A DNA stretch of 64,000 nt, taken from the NCBI GenBank assembly GCA_051530055.1, contig CM121342.1, forward strand, positions 8,928,001-8,992,000. Reading direction: 5' to 3'. Shown in pieces: positions 11,262-21,299 of the stretch. The position numbers were made by a program, and so were the translations under genes. The stretch is from Neoechinorhynchus agilis (lineage: Eukaryota; Acanthocephala). The notes beneath the pieces were generated by a model that saw only the letters and a list, made by a program, of their open reading frames with translations, was not told where the DNA came from and ran no database searches. Numbering within the stretch: position 1 is the first letter of the stretch; every line of letters starts with the position of its first letter.

Positions 11262-12215
11262 ATGTATAAAAAATCCATTTTTCACAAGACTATAAATCGG
11301 TTCTTGTATCGTCATCATCGGAGCACAGCGTCCAAATCAAACGAAGTCACTTCGATAGTCCGTGCTTTTCCTGTATTTCGATCTTTGGACTTTCCAAGAC
11401 TTCGACGAGACCTAATTCAACTTTCTTTACCTTCATACCAACCAGTCAACGTACCCGACTTAGCTCCCTTCACAGTGTGCATAACATCATGTTCCGAAGC
11501 ACTAAAAGACTTTTTTCTTCTTAATAACGGTGTATTGGTTGCTTGGAACTGTTCCGAACAAGATTGCGAGAGCATTTGCCGCTTTTTGCTTAATCAATAC
11601 GTTAGCAACCTTCGATTCGACTTCTACGACGCATCGTTAAGTGCTCAAGAACGCGAAGAGATAGAGTTTGTCGAAAGTGAATCAAAACCCTCAATGGATA
11701 TGCGTAATCATTGTATAAAATTGAACAGACCTCATGAACACGAACAACGATTCCTGAATCAGTATCCGTTTACGGACCGCTTGGCTGCTTCAGTAAAACT
11801 TGCAATGTACGAAAACGATTTTACGAACGAATCGTCGATACTGATCCCAAAATGTCATCGACAATTGAGACAACAAAGTCTAAGAGAATCTCGAGATTGT
11901 TCAGTGAAGGAAGTTTTAGGACATACGTCAAGCATGCTAACCATTAGACATAATCTAGCAGACCTCAGTTTAGACATTTCTGATTTTTATTGGGATAGAC
12001 CGGAGAGCGAACGTCTATTCAATGTCACCAATCGATATTTTAGCATCAGTGAAAGAGCTCGGGCATTGAATGTGCGAACCGAACATTGTTTGAGTATTTT
12101 AGGACTTGTAAAGTCACTCCATGATGACTGGAAACACACCCGACTCGAGTTTTGTATCATTGTTCTTATCGCCGCTGATCTTATCGTGTCCATTTTGAAC
12201 AAAAAATTTCCGTGA
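11262..12215 (+). CDS. RMND1/DUF155-family mitochondrial protein
   Basis: A 317-residue intronless ORF from an ATG. The DUF155 domain shows in VLVAWNCSEQDCESICRFL, then FTDRLAASVKLAMYEND, and the hallmark ISDFYWDRPESERLF. A C-terminal hydrophobic segment (LEFCIIVLIAADLIVSIL, about residues 290-307) matches the membrane anchor of RMND1 and yeast RMD1/SIF relatives. The N-terminus (MYKKSIFHKTINRFLYRHHR) is basic and lacks acidic residues, as in a mitochondrial presequence. RMND1 sits in the mitochondrial inner membrane and supports mitochondrial translation. The protein is shorter than human RMND1 (449 aa), mainly in the N-terminal part. A yeast-type RMD1 role is the alternative. Confidence 0.85.
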   Translation: MYKKSIFHKTINRFLYRHHRSTASKSNEVTSIVRAFPVFRSLDFPRLRRDLIQLSLPSYQPVNVPDLAPFTVCITSCSEALKDFFLLNNGVLVAWNCSEQDCESICRFLLNQYVSNLRFDFYDASLSAQEREEIEFVESESKPSMDMRNHCIKLNRPHEHEQRFLNQYPFTDRLAASVKLAMYENDFTNESSILIPKCHRQLRQQSLRESRDCSVKEVLGHTSSMLTIRHNLADLSLDISDFYWDRPESERLFNVTNRYFSISERARALNVRTEHCLSILGLVKSLHDDWKHTRLEFCIIVLIAADLIVSILNKKFP

Positions 12216-12274
12216 GAATTTTCGGTTCTTGGGGTAGCAATTAAAAAGCAAAATACCGGACCCGAAATCATCAT

Positions 12275-12900
12275 TAAATTATAGTTTGTCCCTTTCTTTT
12301 TTTTTGTTTTTTAATGCACAAAGTTTTATTTTTAATTTGGTTACTTTTCTTTACATTCACCACCTCCCACCAAATTCCAGCTTTTGTCCTTCCTCGACCG
12401 TCGCCATCACGCTGGCAGCATTGCCCCGTTGTACTGCCAGCGAGATATTTTGTCGAAGAAATAAGCCTGCTCTTGAGTCTCCGGTTGCCTCTCTCAATTT
12501 CTTCGAGAGATCCTTGAGCAGAGAGAGTGCCGAGCTGCCGAGCGCTCCATACGTCTCTACCCCAAAGGGGACAAAATAGTGAGCCCTCGATAGCTGCATA
12601 AAGCCAAACCAATTATACATCAGAGAAGTGATATAACGACATAGTCTCTCTAATGCACGATTAAGAGTTTGTACATTCCTCCGGATCCTCAGATACCTCC
12701 AGGAGGCGGGACTCATCAGTGAGTTTCCTCCCTTCAGCGGTATTTCGTCCCCTTTGGGTGTGCTTCGTTGGTGGTAACGGATTCGAACCACTAGACCCTT
12801 AATCGGGATCACGGGCATTTGTCCACTTGACCACCTCGACACAACTTCGAAATGTCAAACTCAGCCAGTTTATCGACTCAGGGTGAGCGCGGTGTTCTAT
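12275..12900 (-). repeat. tRNA-derived SINE interrupted by LINE tail
   Basis: The minus strand carries the tRNA-like head (GGTGGTCAAGTGG and GGTTCGAATCC, about 12770-12842), then the SINE body to about 12597. The SINE 3' end (ATCATTAAATTATAGTTTGTCCC on the plus strand) reappears at 12271-12293. Between these parts sits a LINE-A C-terminal tail. Sequence TGCACAAAG and TGCATAAAG on the two sides could be a target duplication. Confidence 0.75.
12335..12596 (-). mobile_element. LINE-A C-terminal tail fragment
   Basis: The minus strand encodes LSRAHYFVPFGVETYGALG, then GDSRAGLFLRQNISLAVQRG and NAASVMATVEEG. This motif is the usual C-terminus of the non-LTR reverse transcriptase family called LINE-A here, after its PD-(D/E)XK-like endonuclease part. 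Only the tail is present. A homologous piece lies at 32850-33065. Confidence 0.7.
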
Positions 12901-13149
12901 TTTAAGTTTTACTGGCAAGCCGATTTGTTTCATATCATCATTAAATTTTAGTTTGTCCCTTATACCCGGCTTATTTTTTTAAGGCATAAAGACAAACCAA
13001 TTACATCAGAGAAGTGATATCAAGTTCGCGTTTGGTCCGTTCTTTTGACTGGAAATTAAAATGCATAAAAAGTGGAAAAATATACAGCGTTCTAAAAAAG
13101 TTGTTCATGCATATATTTTTTTGTTTGGTGATGTGAAATAGAGATTAAT
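12901..13149. repeat. SINE 5' unit and second SINE 3' end
   Basis: Bases about 12945-13020 hold another SINE 3' end on the minus strand. Together with 12275-12900 this repeats the SINE-spacer-SINE order seen at 46.9-47.5 kb. No gene is seen. Confidence 0.55.
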
Positions 13150-13252
13150 TTATTGATTGCCTTTCACACAATATTTTGTCCGTCTCGTCGGACTTTTTCA
13201 GACTGTTAAAAGGTAGGTCAGGGGACGAAATATTGTGAAAATGAATCAATAA
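13150..13252. repeat. Palindromic Penelope-end repeat
   Basis: Inverted arms centre on CAGACTG near 13200-13207. The minus arm reads CTGAAAAAGTCC, GACGAGAC, GGACAAAATATTGTG, ending ATCAATAAA. The plus arm reads CTGTTAAAAGG, then GGGGACGAAATATTGTG and ATCAATAAA. Both resemble decayed hammerhead ends of Penelope-like elements. Confidence 0.6.
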
Positions 13253-13666
13253 ATACAAAAAAATTAGCCATGTTTTGGACCTTATTTTCACGTAAAAATC
13301 AGCATGGAAGTCAAAAGTTCGTTTCTCTATTTTTCGACGAACTTTAAGATTGAACTATTCATGCTTGTTTATGGCGGTGAAAAATTGAAGGAATTTCATT
13401 AAATCCGATTGTTTTTGGAGGCACAATCAGCAACAAACTTAATAAAGGCAACCTTGATAAAAATGAGGGTATTTAGGTACTATATGGACCACACTTAAAA
13501 AGTAAGGTTAGGTTAATAATAAATAAATATACCAAAATATTATTGTTTAGCAACAAAATTAAAATAATAAGTTAAACTAATCGTAGGAAACAAAAGTCCA
13601 GAACGCAGAGATGTCTTGAAGAATCATGTCAAAAGGAGCTCGGCCTTCCGCCAGCACTGCCGCCCG

Positions 13667-15104
13667 TTACATGTTCTCCTTCAGATACGATGTTAAATGA
13701 TGACGGGCTGTTCCTCTGTGCTGTTTGTTCATCCACTTTGCGGAACCCCACATCCTTTCGAATGGTTGGTTGCAAACTCCGGTGTGTTGTTCCACAAAAT
13801 TATAACTGTGATTGACAGTCATGTGAGCGAAGCCAGCTTTATGCAGCTCAGCTGTGATGTAGCGCCTCCGACGATCGGAAATAATTGTTGACCCTGGCTC
13901 AACGTTAAGCCGAATTTGTCGAAGTAGGATTTCTGCAGTTCGGTCGAGGACTTCCGCTAAAAATCTTGCACCGGTCTGCCTACACAACCCTCCAAACACC
14001 CACTGTTGAGGCAGCATCCTGCCTGAGTTAGTCTTCCTTTTGGAGAATGAAGTCTCGTCTACTTCAACTACTTTACCGACTCCTCCGATTTTTCCACAGT
14101 TTTTGTTGTTTCACAGAAAATACGCACATCTTAAGGTAAACAGATTGAAGACGATATGCATGGGACCGGAAACGCCAAAGTTAGAAGGTGTGGATTTGAC
14201 GATGAGAAGAACAGTGAAATATCTAGGCAGCGAAGTAAATATGACAAATTCCCTCGAACCCGAAATAACTGCTCGTATACAAAGCGGTGCCTCAACTGGA
14301 GGAAGATGTCTGGTGTACGATGCGGCAAAAGGATCTCACCGAAACTGAAAGGGCTGGTGTTCGAGACCGTGGTGCGACCAGCCATGTTATATGGCGTAGA
14401 AACTTGGACGACCAAGCAAAACAACCTCAGAAGATTAGAAACGAACGAGATGAGGATGCTGAGATGGGCAGCAGGGTACACTCTCAAGGATAAGAAAAGA
14501 AATGTGGACATCAGGGAGCTGTTCTGTACTTGCCGCTATTCAGAGTTGAACGTCCAAGGAAGGTTGCGCTGGCACGACAAAAGTTTCGAAGTGCAAAGCA
14601 GATCGCATACTGCGCAGCACGGAGAAACTGGATATAATGGGAAATCGCCGACGAGGAAGGACGAAGAAGCGATTGGTGGATTGCATCAAACAGGATAAAT
14701 TGGTTGTCGAGTGAACCGCAACCTCTCGAGAGAGAAAAATGCGTGAGTGATGGGAAAACGCACACTTGACGCAGGTACTTATTCCAATCCGCTACTGTTT
14801 TGTTATAAATTCCCAGCTCCCATTCACACCAAGCCACGGACTTTAGTTCAAAAGCCCAGCAATAAATGAAACGAACTGCTGTGACAAATGATATTTTACT
14901 GTGTGGAATTCCCAGGTATCGACACGCAAACCGACTTTCGTGTAAGCGTGGCTTTGTTGTACACTTCCAGAAGGGATGTTTGTTGAAAGAGTACAAAATC
15001 ATAGTGTGTCCATGGACGCAGTGCTTTGTTTCGGGCAACACCCCCTTACCCCTGAAGAGTTTAATTGCTTCTTCCTCGGTCTTTGGCAAATCCCAAATCT
15101 TCAT
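13667..15104 (-). pseudogene. Merlin (ISXO2-like) transposase, split by LINE
   Basis: The 5' part (15104 to about 14762) encodes a zinc-binding N-terminus (CVHGHTMILY, FWKC) and the family motif TAVRFIYCWAFELKS through NKYLRQVC. The 3' part (about 14105 to 13667) resumes with KIGGVGKVVEVDETSFSKRK and runs through QQWVFGGLCRQTG, TIISDRRRRY, TVNHSYNFV and QPFERMWGSAKW to the stop. The catalytic triad is visible as VDE, SD and FE; the usual Trp after SD is Arg. A LINE fragment on the opposite strand separates the halves, so the copy cannot make a full transposase, although each half is otherwise open. Confidence 0.88.
14110..14758 (+). mobile_element. RTE-type LINE 3' fragment inside Merlin
   Basis: The plus strand encodes the C-terminal part of a non-LTR polymerase: KVNRLKTICMG, RRTVKYLGSEVN, KLKGLVFETVVRPAMLYGVE, MRMLRWAAGYTLKDK, and after a frameshift GNRRRGRTKKRLVDCIKQD. 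These follow the reverse transcriptase in RTE-like elements. The 5' end, with the polymerase core, is absent, as in a 5'-truncated insertion. A frameshift near 14575 and its nested position mark it as dead and younger than the Merlin copy. Confidence 0.8.
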
Positions 15105-15430
15105 CTAAGGTTCCTTAACTGTAGTATTATACTTTGAGATCTTTTTCGCTGTCTGGCGTGGTAGGGCGGGGAGAGGGGACTTCCCCGAAGTATGGAAAGA
15201 TCGTCATTTTTACTCCCGCGAATCCCTTGGAGGCCGCTTCAAAATAAATATTGCCATCAACTAATTGAACTCCTAATATTGTGATGGAGCGTATAATTTA
15301 TAAGAAAATAAGGCGTGGTAGATATAATACCTAAGTACCGAACGGCGTACAAGATTGTAGCTCCGAAAATAATCGGATTTAATAAAATTCCTTCAATTTT
15401 TCACCGCCGTAAAAACATTGTTGATTGTTC

Positions 15431-15754
15431 TCTCAATGTCGAATTGTAACACACTCGAGCTATACTGAAATCTTCATTGCGAATTTTCAAGGCCTCCGCC
15501 TCCTTCTCAAACATCGAAAAATGGTACCTAAGTTGATAGCCTTGACTCGGGTGCGTGGGGACCGTCGATTCCCGAGGTGATTCCTCGTCGTAAGCCTTAG
15601 ACCATGATTGCTCTTGTTCCCCTCCATTGTGTCCTCCATGTCAATGAGCAGAGCCTCATCCATTTTTAGATGCTTGAGAAGGATGCTGAGGCCTTGAAAA
15701 TTCGCAAGATTGATTTCAATAAAACTCGAGTGTGTTACAATTCGCCATTGAGAA
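15431..15754. repeat. Inverted-repeat element with Penelope-like fragment
   Basis: Arms 15431-15491 and 15690-15752 are inverted repeats of about 62 bp (shared CGAATTGTAACACACTCGAG and GCGAATTTTCAAGGCCTC). The roughly 200-bp interior on the minus strand encodes LLKHLKMDEALLIDMEDTMEG and NKSNHGLRL, which recalls the end of GIY-YIG Penelope proteins (compare HIRGNPTMEGNKSN at 35.4 kb). That assignment is weak. Confidence 0.5.
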
Positions 15755-15992
15755 TACACATCCACTCGAAGGGACGGAGAATTTTACTACCTTTGCATAG
15801 AGCGTGCTTAGACGCTGCTGATTTTACAGGCTAAACGACGTACCAAGTTTTTCCTTACATTCTCAAAGATTTACGATTGAATACGTCACTAACTTTCCAT
15901 GACCTCGAGAGATAAATGACCACATTGACGTTTAGATACGAAAGAAACAACGAAATTCCTCATTAAGTTTTTGTAAAGGATCTGAGAGGACG

Positions 15993-16454
15993 ATGACTAC
16001 CGAGGAGGCGATGGACGTTGATTTTTCGCCATCATCTGAGTTAATTGATATGCCTTACGAGCAGAAACTTTCATATGTTAACGCGATCAGTCGTCCACTC
16101 GCTAATCGCAAACTGGCTAAACGAATCTATCGACTTTTAAAGGATTCCGCGACTGAGTCTAACAAAACTTTGATTAGAAATAACGTTAAAGACGTTCAGA
16201 AATCAATAAGAAAATGCGAAAAAGGAATTGTGATTCTGGGTGGAAATGTAACTCCGATCGATACTTATTCCCATATTCCGGTCCTTTGTGAAGACAACAA
16301 GATTCCATACGTCTTCGTTCCCTGCAAAGAAGATTTACAGGCTTGTCTTGGTTGTCGATCTCTCGTTAATTGTGTAATGGTCAAAAGATCGGACGCAAAT
16401 GGCGAAATGTACGATAAATGTGCAGCAAAGATTAACGAGACGCTTTCTTATTGA
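15993..16454 (+). CDS. NHP2: NHP2 H/ACA snoRNP core protein
   Basis: A 153-residue intronless ORF from an ATG, the same length as human NHP2. It is an L7Ae/L30e-fold RNA-binding protein of H/ACA snoRNPs, needed for rRNA pseudouridylation and telomerase RNA stability. After an acidic N-terminus (MTTEEAMDVDFSPSSE) come NRKLAKRIYRLLKD, VKDVQKSIRKCEKGIVILGG, PIDTYSHIPVLCEDNKIPYV and CLGCRSLVNCVMV, which track human NHP2 through the fold (about residues 30-135). No defect is seen. No clear AATAAA was found close downstream. Confidence 0.95.
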   Translation: MTTEEAMDVDFSPSSELIDMPYEQKLSYVNAISRPLANRKLAKRIYRLLKDSATESNKTLIRNNVKDVQKSIRKCEKGIVILGGNVTPIDTYSHIPVLCEDNKIPYVFVPCKEDLQACLGCRSLVNCVMVKRSDANGEMYDKCAAKINETLSY

Positions 16455-17991
16455 AGAATCTTTGTTTGATTATTTGTTGAGAAATTCCATTTTCGAACGT
16501 TTTTTAGTAACTCAGAAACGAATTTAGTGCGAAACCGATTTTCATTATACAAAACTAAATACTTTCATTGATTTTAATATGAAATCGGTAATGAAACTTC
16601 TTGTCATTCATTGTTAACACATTCAATCGATTCTCTTCCGCCTTAATTTCTACCACACATTTCTCCTTTTAATCACACCCAACATTTTCCATCCTTCAAT
16701 TTCTCGAACAAATCTGTACCTCCGCTTTTTCTTCTCCACCGCCCAATCCTCCAAATGCGAATTGATTCGCAGGAAAGAGCGGAAAACAACAACTACAAAT
16801 TAAGCAACCAAAGTTCTATAAAGTGTACAAGATTCACGGGATACCTAAGTAATAAAGTTCGTTGACTTGTGCTTCGTTTTAATAAAACGCGTTTATATAT
16901 ATGCATAAGTGGGTTCTTGTTCACAATAAATAGTTTGCCATTCATTTAGTTTTCAAAATCGACTTAACTAAGATTTATAAGGACTTTTCATTAAACTTCT
17001 AAAAGAAGCAGAAATTTTTACGGTTCTAATTTTCAATTTCTCGCACAGAGTTCTCCGCTATTTCTTCTCCACCTCCAAATGCGAATTGATTCGGAGGAAA
17101 GAGCGAAAAACAACAACCTTACAACTTTAACTTACAACACTCGTCGCCCCAACATTTTCCATCCTTCAATTTCTCGCACAAATCTGTACCTCCGCTCTTT
17201 CTTCTCCACCGCCAATCCTCCAAATGTGAATTGATTCGGAGGAAAGAGCGGAAAACAACAACTACAAATTAACCAATTAAAATCAAATAAATCTACCACA
17301 AACAATAACAACCAATTCCCCACCCCAACGGACGGATATTAACATACGATCGGACATCCCCCGACCGGATACTCCCATCCGACCGAACCCGTAATCCCCC
17401 TCAAAATAAACAACCGCATTCGTTTGGTAAATCAGTGCTCTCGAGGACGCAGAGGTTCATGGTTTCTCTGTTTGTATCAATAAAATGTGTTGTTGAATAC
17501 GCACCGCTGAAGTATTGGCTGTGCAATCGTGATAAAACAGTTTCTTAGAACTTAAAAAAAGAAATTCACAGCTTAAGTCGCGTGAAGCTATCTTTTTTCA
17601 AAAGCTTAATCTTTACTGCTAGTGATGATGATATCGATTCAATCACTAAACATTTATTCACATCAACATTATGAGTTGCAATTCAAATTTCATCTCATCG
17701 TATTCATTTGCGGCTACCGAGATTTCCCGCATTATCGAATTCAAACATCGGTATTAAAGCAATGATTATCTTCAGTTTCCATAAATATTAGCAACAGACT
17801 CAAATCCGTTTAATTTTTTAATCATTCTCAAACAAATTCGCAATGTTTCAATGCCGTACAAAAAAATAGAGGTTGTATCGAATGAAAAAATTTCCTTCTT
17901 CCAAAGACGATAAATTCCTACGTTTTCCTCGAAAAAGTTTCTCTTCCCAAGTCTTTATCCAGGTAAAAGTTTACTCGTCGTCCGAAAAGGC
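16455..17991. repeat. Intergenic region with dispersed repeat
   Basis: A repeat with TTTTCCATCCTTCAATTTCTCG, TCTTCTCCACCGCC and GCGAATTGATTCG recurs at about 16640-16800, 17035-17125 (partial) and 17145-17275. A further, inverted copy is at 43430-43580. Bases 17330-17420 share a CGGATA/CCGAACCCGTAATC block with 20240-20340. No gene is seen. The last 60 bp should hold the U1 proximal promoter. Confidence 0.6.
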
Positions 17992-18155
17992 ATACTTACC
18001 TGGTTCCGGAGTTAACGGTGATCAAGGAGGCCGTTCTCCCGGGCAGAGGCCCCTCCATTGTACTTCGGTGGTGGCTGACGTCTGCGATTTCCCCAAATCG
18101 GGGAAACTCGGGAATGGAATTTTTGGGTGTGGGGATTGCGTTCGCGCTTTCCCCT
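17992..18155 (+). ncRNA. U1 spliceosomal snRNA
   Basis: The sequence opens with ATACTTACCTGG, the invariant U1 5' end that pairs with 5' splice sites. Stem-loop I carries GATCAAGGAGG, close to the U1-70K-binding loop. Stem-loop II carries CCATTGTACTTCGG in the place of the U1A loop. The central block TGCGATTTCCCCAAATCGGGG and AAACTCG matches stem-loop III. An Sm site GGAATTTTTGG and the 3' hairpin GGGATTGCGTTCGCGCTTTCCCC complete it. The length, 164 nt, equals that of vertebrate U1. All structural blocks are intact, so this is probably a functional gene. Confidence 0.95.
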
Positions 18156-18860
18156 TTAATTACAATATAACGAAAAGACTTTTCCTATGCGGGGGAAGGA
18201 GCTTTCGGATTTCAATGGTTTCAGTTCGGTAAACCTTGAAACGATTGCGTTCGTGCTTCGTTTTGGCGTCGAGATAGCGCGGCGCACGACTTGGTCAAGC
18301 AATTGTATGAGAGATCGAGACGAATCACTGGCGAGCTGGGGCATTCCTCCTGCTGTGAATGATCTTATGGCTTAAAATAAAATTTAGGAATTTAAAAAAG
18401 CGTTGCGAAATTTAATGATTTAATCTTTTTTTAAAGAAAACAAGAATTTTTTAAGCAACCATACATAATTTATAGTTTCTTCAACGCTCCTATTCATCGG
18501 CGCTAAAAAAAGAAAAAAAATGATTTAATCTATAATTTCGAACGTGCAAAGTTCCGACGAGAACTGAGAATGCAGTATTTTGTTTCGGAATCTAAATTAT
18601 ACTAAAACTCATCAAGTAATTTATTCTATTTTCTTGGAATCGATTTATTTTAAAATTAAGAAATTCAGGTCAATCACAAATATGAAAATTCGATAAGTCG
18701 TTTTTATGGTCGTCGCAGAACGTCTTGCAATTTTCCTCTCTTTTAAACATGAATGCGAAATTGCCAAAAAATTACGCAATGACATAAAAAATTTGTTTTG
18801 ATCACTCAGGTAGCCGAACTCAGAAGCATATTTACCCAACTCTTCCACTTGCCAACTCCC
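18156..18860. other. Region downstream of U1, no supported gene
   Basis: Bases 18156-18344 are less AT-rich and are open on both strands; the minus strand from an ATG at 18344 reads MPQLASDSSRSLIQLLDQVV and onward for 62 codons. It could be a small exon but has no recognised domain. The rest is AT-rich without features. Confidence 0.35.
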
Positions 18861-19750
18861 GCAAACTACATCCCAGTTCAAGCTCTTTCAAACAGCCATT
18901 TCCCATCATTCTTTTCACTAACATAAGAGGTCTGTTACCAAAAATAGATAATCTTTCACTTTTGGCCACTACCACCAACGCAGACATTCTAGTCATCGTG
19001 GAAACATGGCTGCACTCCTCCAAATCCGACATCACCTTGATTCCTGCCTACACGTCTTTCCACTCTTACAGAGACGAATGAGCAGGAGGTGGAGTCCCTA
19101 TTTTCATTCGGTCCGACCTCCCTTACTCCCTCTCCCCTTCAACTCCTTACCAATCACCATACTTAGAGTACATCTACATAACGATCTCTCCCAAACTCCG
19201 CTCAGGCAGCCGAAATTTAACCATTACCTGTATCCATCGTCCTCCCTCAACCAATCTACAAATGGCATCACAGGAGATTGATGCAATGATAGCAAATCTT
19301 CACTCGCTTGGTCCTGACTTCGTCCAGTTAGTAAAATTTCCTACCCGCCACAACTCACATCTCGATAAAATCTTTACTAACATCCACAAATACAAGGATG
19401 CTAAGAACTATCACCAATCTCATCCTCAGACCATTGCGCAATAATCCTCTCTCCCTCCGCTTTTCCTTATCAATCAAAGTTTCAAGGCCGGAATCATCCC
19501 TAATTGCCTTAAAACAGCTCGGGTAACCCTGCTCCCGAAAGCAGGTAAACTTATGTCCACCTCAAGTTTTCGACCCACCTTTATCTTACATTCATTCTCT
19601 TAAATCTTAGAGAGATGCTTTAAGGCACACCTTCTACTAATCTTCAATCGAAAAATTTCACCAATTCAATTCGGTTTCTTGTACGGACGCCCTTGCATCT
19701 TCGATTCTCTTCTTCATAAGCTCGACGCCCAACCCTAATTTATCTCTCGA
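18860..19750 (+). mobile_element. Decayed L2/CR1-like LINE
   Basis: The plus strand carries an APE endonuclease relic (FTNIRGLLPKIDNLSLLATT, DILVIVETWLHSS, AGGGVPIFIRSDLP) with an in-frame stop before AGGG. It continues with VKFPTRHNSHLDKIFTN from the end of the endonuclease. After a deletion the start of the reverse transcriptase appears (NCLKTARVTLLPKAGK, FSxILERCFKAHLL, PIQFGFLYGRPC). Several stops and a truncated RT show it is inactive. Confidence 0.8.
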
Positions 19751-20990
19751 CTCATCCCATAACCGAAAGTTCGTAAGCGAGGTCGTTATTATTGCTGTAG
19801 GGATAATCAATAAAGCGGGTGGAGTTATTCGATTTCCTCGGAGCTTTTAAAATCACAATCTTGGTGCCATTGTAGAACGTACAACAAATTTAAAATATCT
19901 GTAGTACGAACAGAAAAGCCCTCGGATAATTTACAAATGGAGCTTCTTATTAAATTTATTCTTTTCAATCCGAATATCCTCCCTTTTGCCTACACCTTTA
20001 AGATATATTTGTCCAACTTACAAATTCATTTATTTCCCACGCCCTTACCTATCACTCGTTTGTAAGCATTTATCCTTAATTTAATGAGTCTACGTGAATT
20101 CGGCACTTCTTCCCAAAAAACGTAATTTCACTTTCCGGTTCAAAAACCCTAACTGTAGAGCTCCTTATCAATGTTTTCATTAGATGTTTGGTGTTAGTAC
20201 AACGCTCGTAGCTGACTAAAGACCCACCCTCAGAAACTCTCCTACAAAAAATAACCACCGATTCACCCACACGACCGGATATTCTCACCTGAACGGATTC
20301 GTAATCTCCTCCAAATTCAACAACCACCACATTCATTTATCCTACCAGAAATCGAGGGGGTCCTATTCTTTGTGCATTAACAAATAAAAAGTGTTATTAT
20401 CATATTTCTTTGAATTCTAACGACGATAGATTTAATAGCTTTCATAGGTTATAAAAGGCTATCGGAACCTTTGCCGTGTTTTCGTGGATTCCAACCCAGA
20501 ATAATTTTTACACTTGTAGGATTCCTATACAATCGTAATCTTCCTATGCTAAGAGATTAAGTTAAATAAACAACCTCGGAAATAACGTGTACTATTAAAT
20601 TGACGATGTTTTATTTGGAAGTTCTCCGTAAGCTGTAAACTTAAGGTGAGATGTTAAATAGTTATCAGGTTTAGATATAATGAGACTTTGTTGAAGTTGC
20701 TCAAAAAATGTTCGCGTCTATTATGATGTTCGCATTTCGGCTCAGATTCTTATTTTATAAACTGGAATGAAGCAATTGAGGTTCTTGCACCTTGAATAGG
20801 AAACCTCTTGCTCTACATAGAATTTATTAAAGAAATTTGAAATTAGATCGACGTATATTTAGCCTGCAAACGAATGAAATGTCTCTAAAAATGTTCATGC
20901 TTTGGAAATTCGTCTATCTTTTAAATCCCTCATAAATGCTTCTAATGAGATTTGACTGAACAAATCATCATTGAAGTGGCTTTTGTAAAG
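19751..20990. other. Intergenic region without supported gene
   Basis: AT-rich DNA. Bases about 20240-20340 share a repeat with 17330-17420. Short ORFs here show no recognisable domain. Confidence 0.5.
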
Positions 20991-21062
20991 CAAAAAATCA
21001 TGTTTTCAAAATCGAGTTTATAAAAGTTGAGTTAGACGAGTTTTTTTATTGAATTTCAATTG

Positions 21063-21299
21063 TTACCACTGCGACATCCCGTAGTAGGGCATCTGCTGCA
21101 TCCAACTTGACATTCCGGGCATCCAACTTGACATTCCTGGCATTCCGGGCATTTGTGGCATTCCAGGCATCCAACTTGACATTCCTGGCATTCCGGGCAT
21201 TTGTGGCATTCCAGGCATCCAACTTGACATTCCTGGCATTCCGGGCATTTGTGGCATTCCAGGCATCATTGGCAGATTCTTGGGTTTTCGTCTGCACAT
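21063..21299 (-). CDS. Small Met-Pro-Gly repeat protein
   Basis: A 78-residue ORF. After MCRRKPKNLP it consists of three copies of a 16-residue unit, MPGMPQMPGMPGMSSW (48 nt each), a shortened MPGMSSW, and an ending MQQMPYYGMSQW. The stop is followed within 20 bp by AATAAA on the minus strand, and a TATTTAA box lies about 65-75 bp upstream of the ATG, so it resembles a real transcription unit. No known family is recognised. Met/Pro/Gly repeats suggest an extended or self-associating structure; no function is claimed. A second copy with fewer repeats is at 39667-39963. Confidence 0.5.
   Translation of the reverse strand: MCRRKPKNLPMMPGMPQMPGMPGMSSWMPGMPQMPGMPGMSSWMPGMPQMPGMPGMSSWMPGMSSWMQQMPYYGMSQW

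Larger units (their letters stand above)
13371..15416 (-). mobile_element. Merlin DNA transposon with long TIRs
   Basis: The left terminus 13371-13500 and right terminus about 15295-15416 are inverted repeats; the outer 45 bp (GGCGGTGAAAAATTGAAGGA onward) match almost perfectly and similarity continues inward past TTAGGTA(C/T)TATAT. Between them lies a minus-strand ISXO2/Merlin-type transposase. The element is about 2.05 kb, of which about 650 bp is an inserted LINE fragment. An 8-bp target duplication, expected for Merlin, could not be confirmed by eye. Confidence 0.8.

Noticed and set aside
13840-13900. Plus-strand ORF 13697-13891 as a small protein
   Set aside because: It lies opposite the Merlin transposase catalytic domain and is a shadow of it.
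21100-21265. CRISPR-like array
   Set aside because: The regular 48-nt repeats have no spacers and encode an in-frame Met/Pro/Gly peptide in a eukaryotic context.
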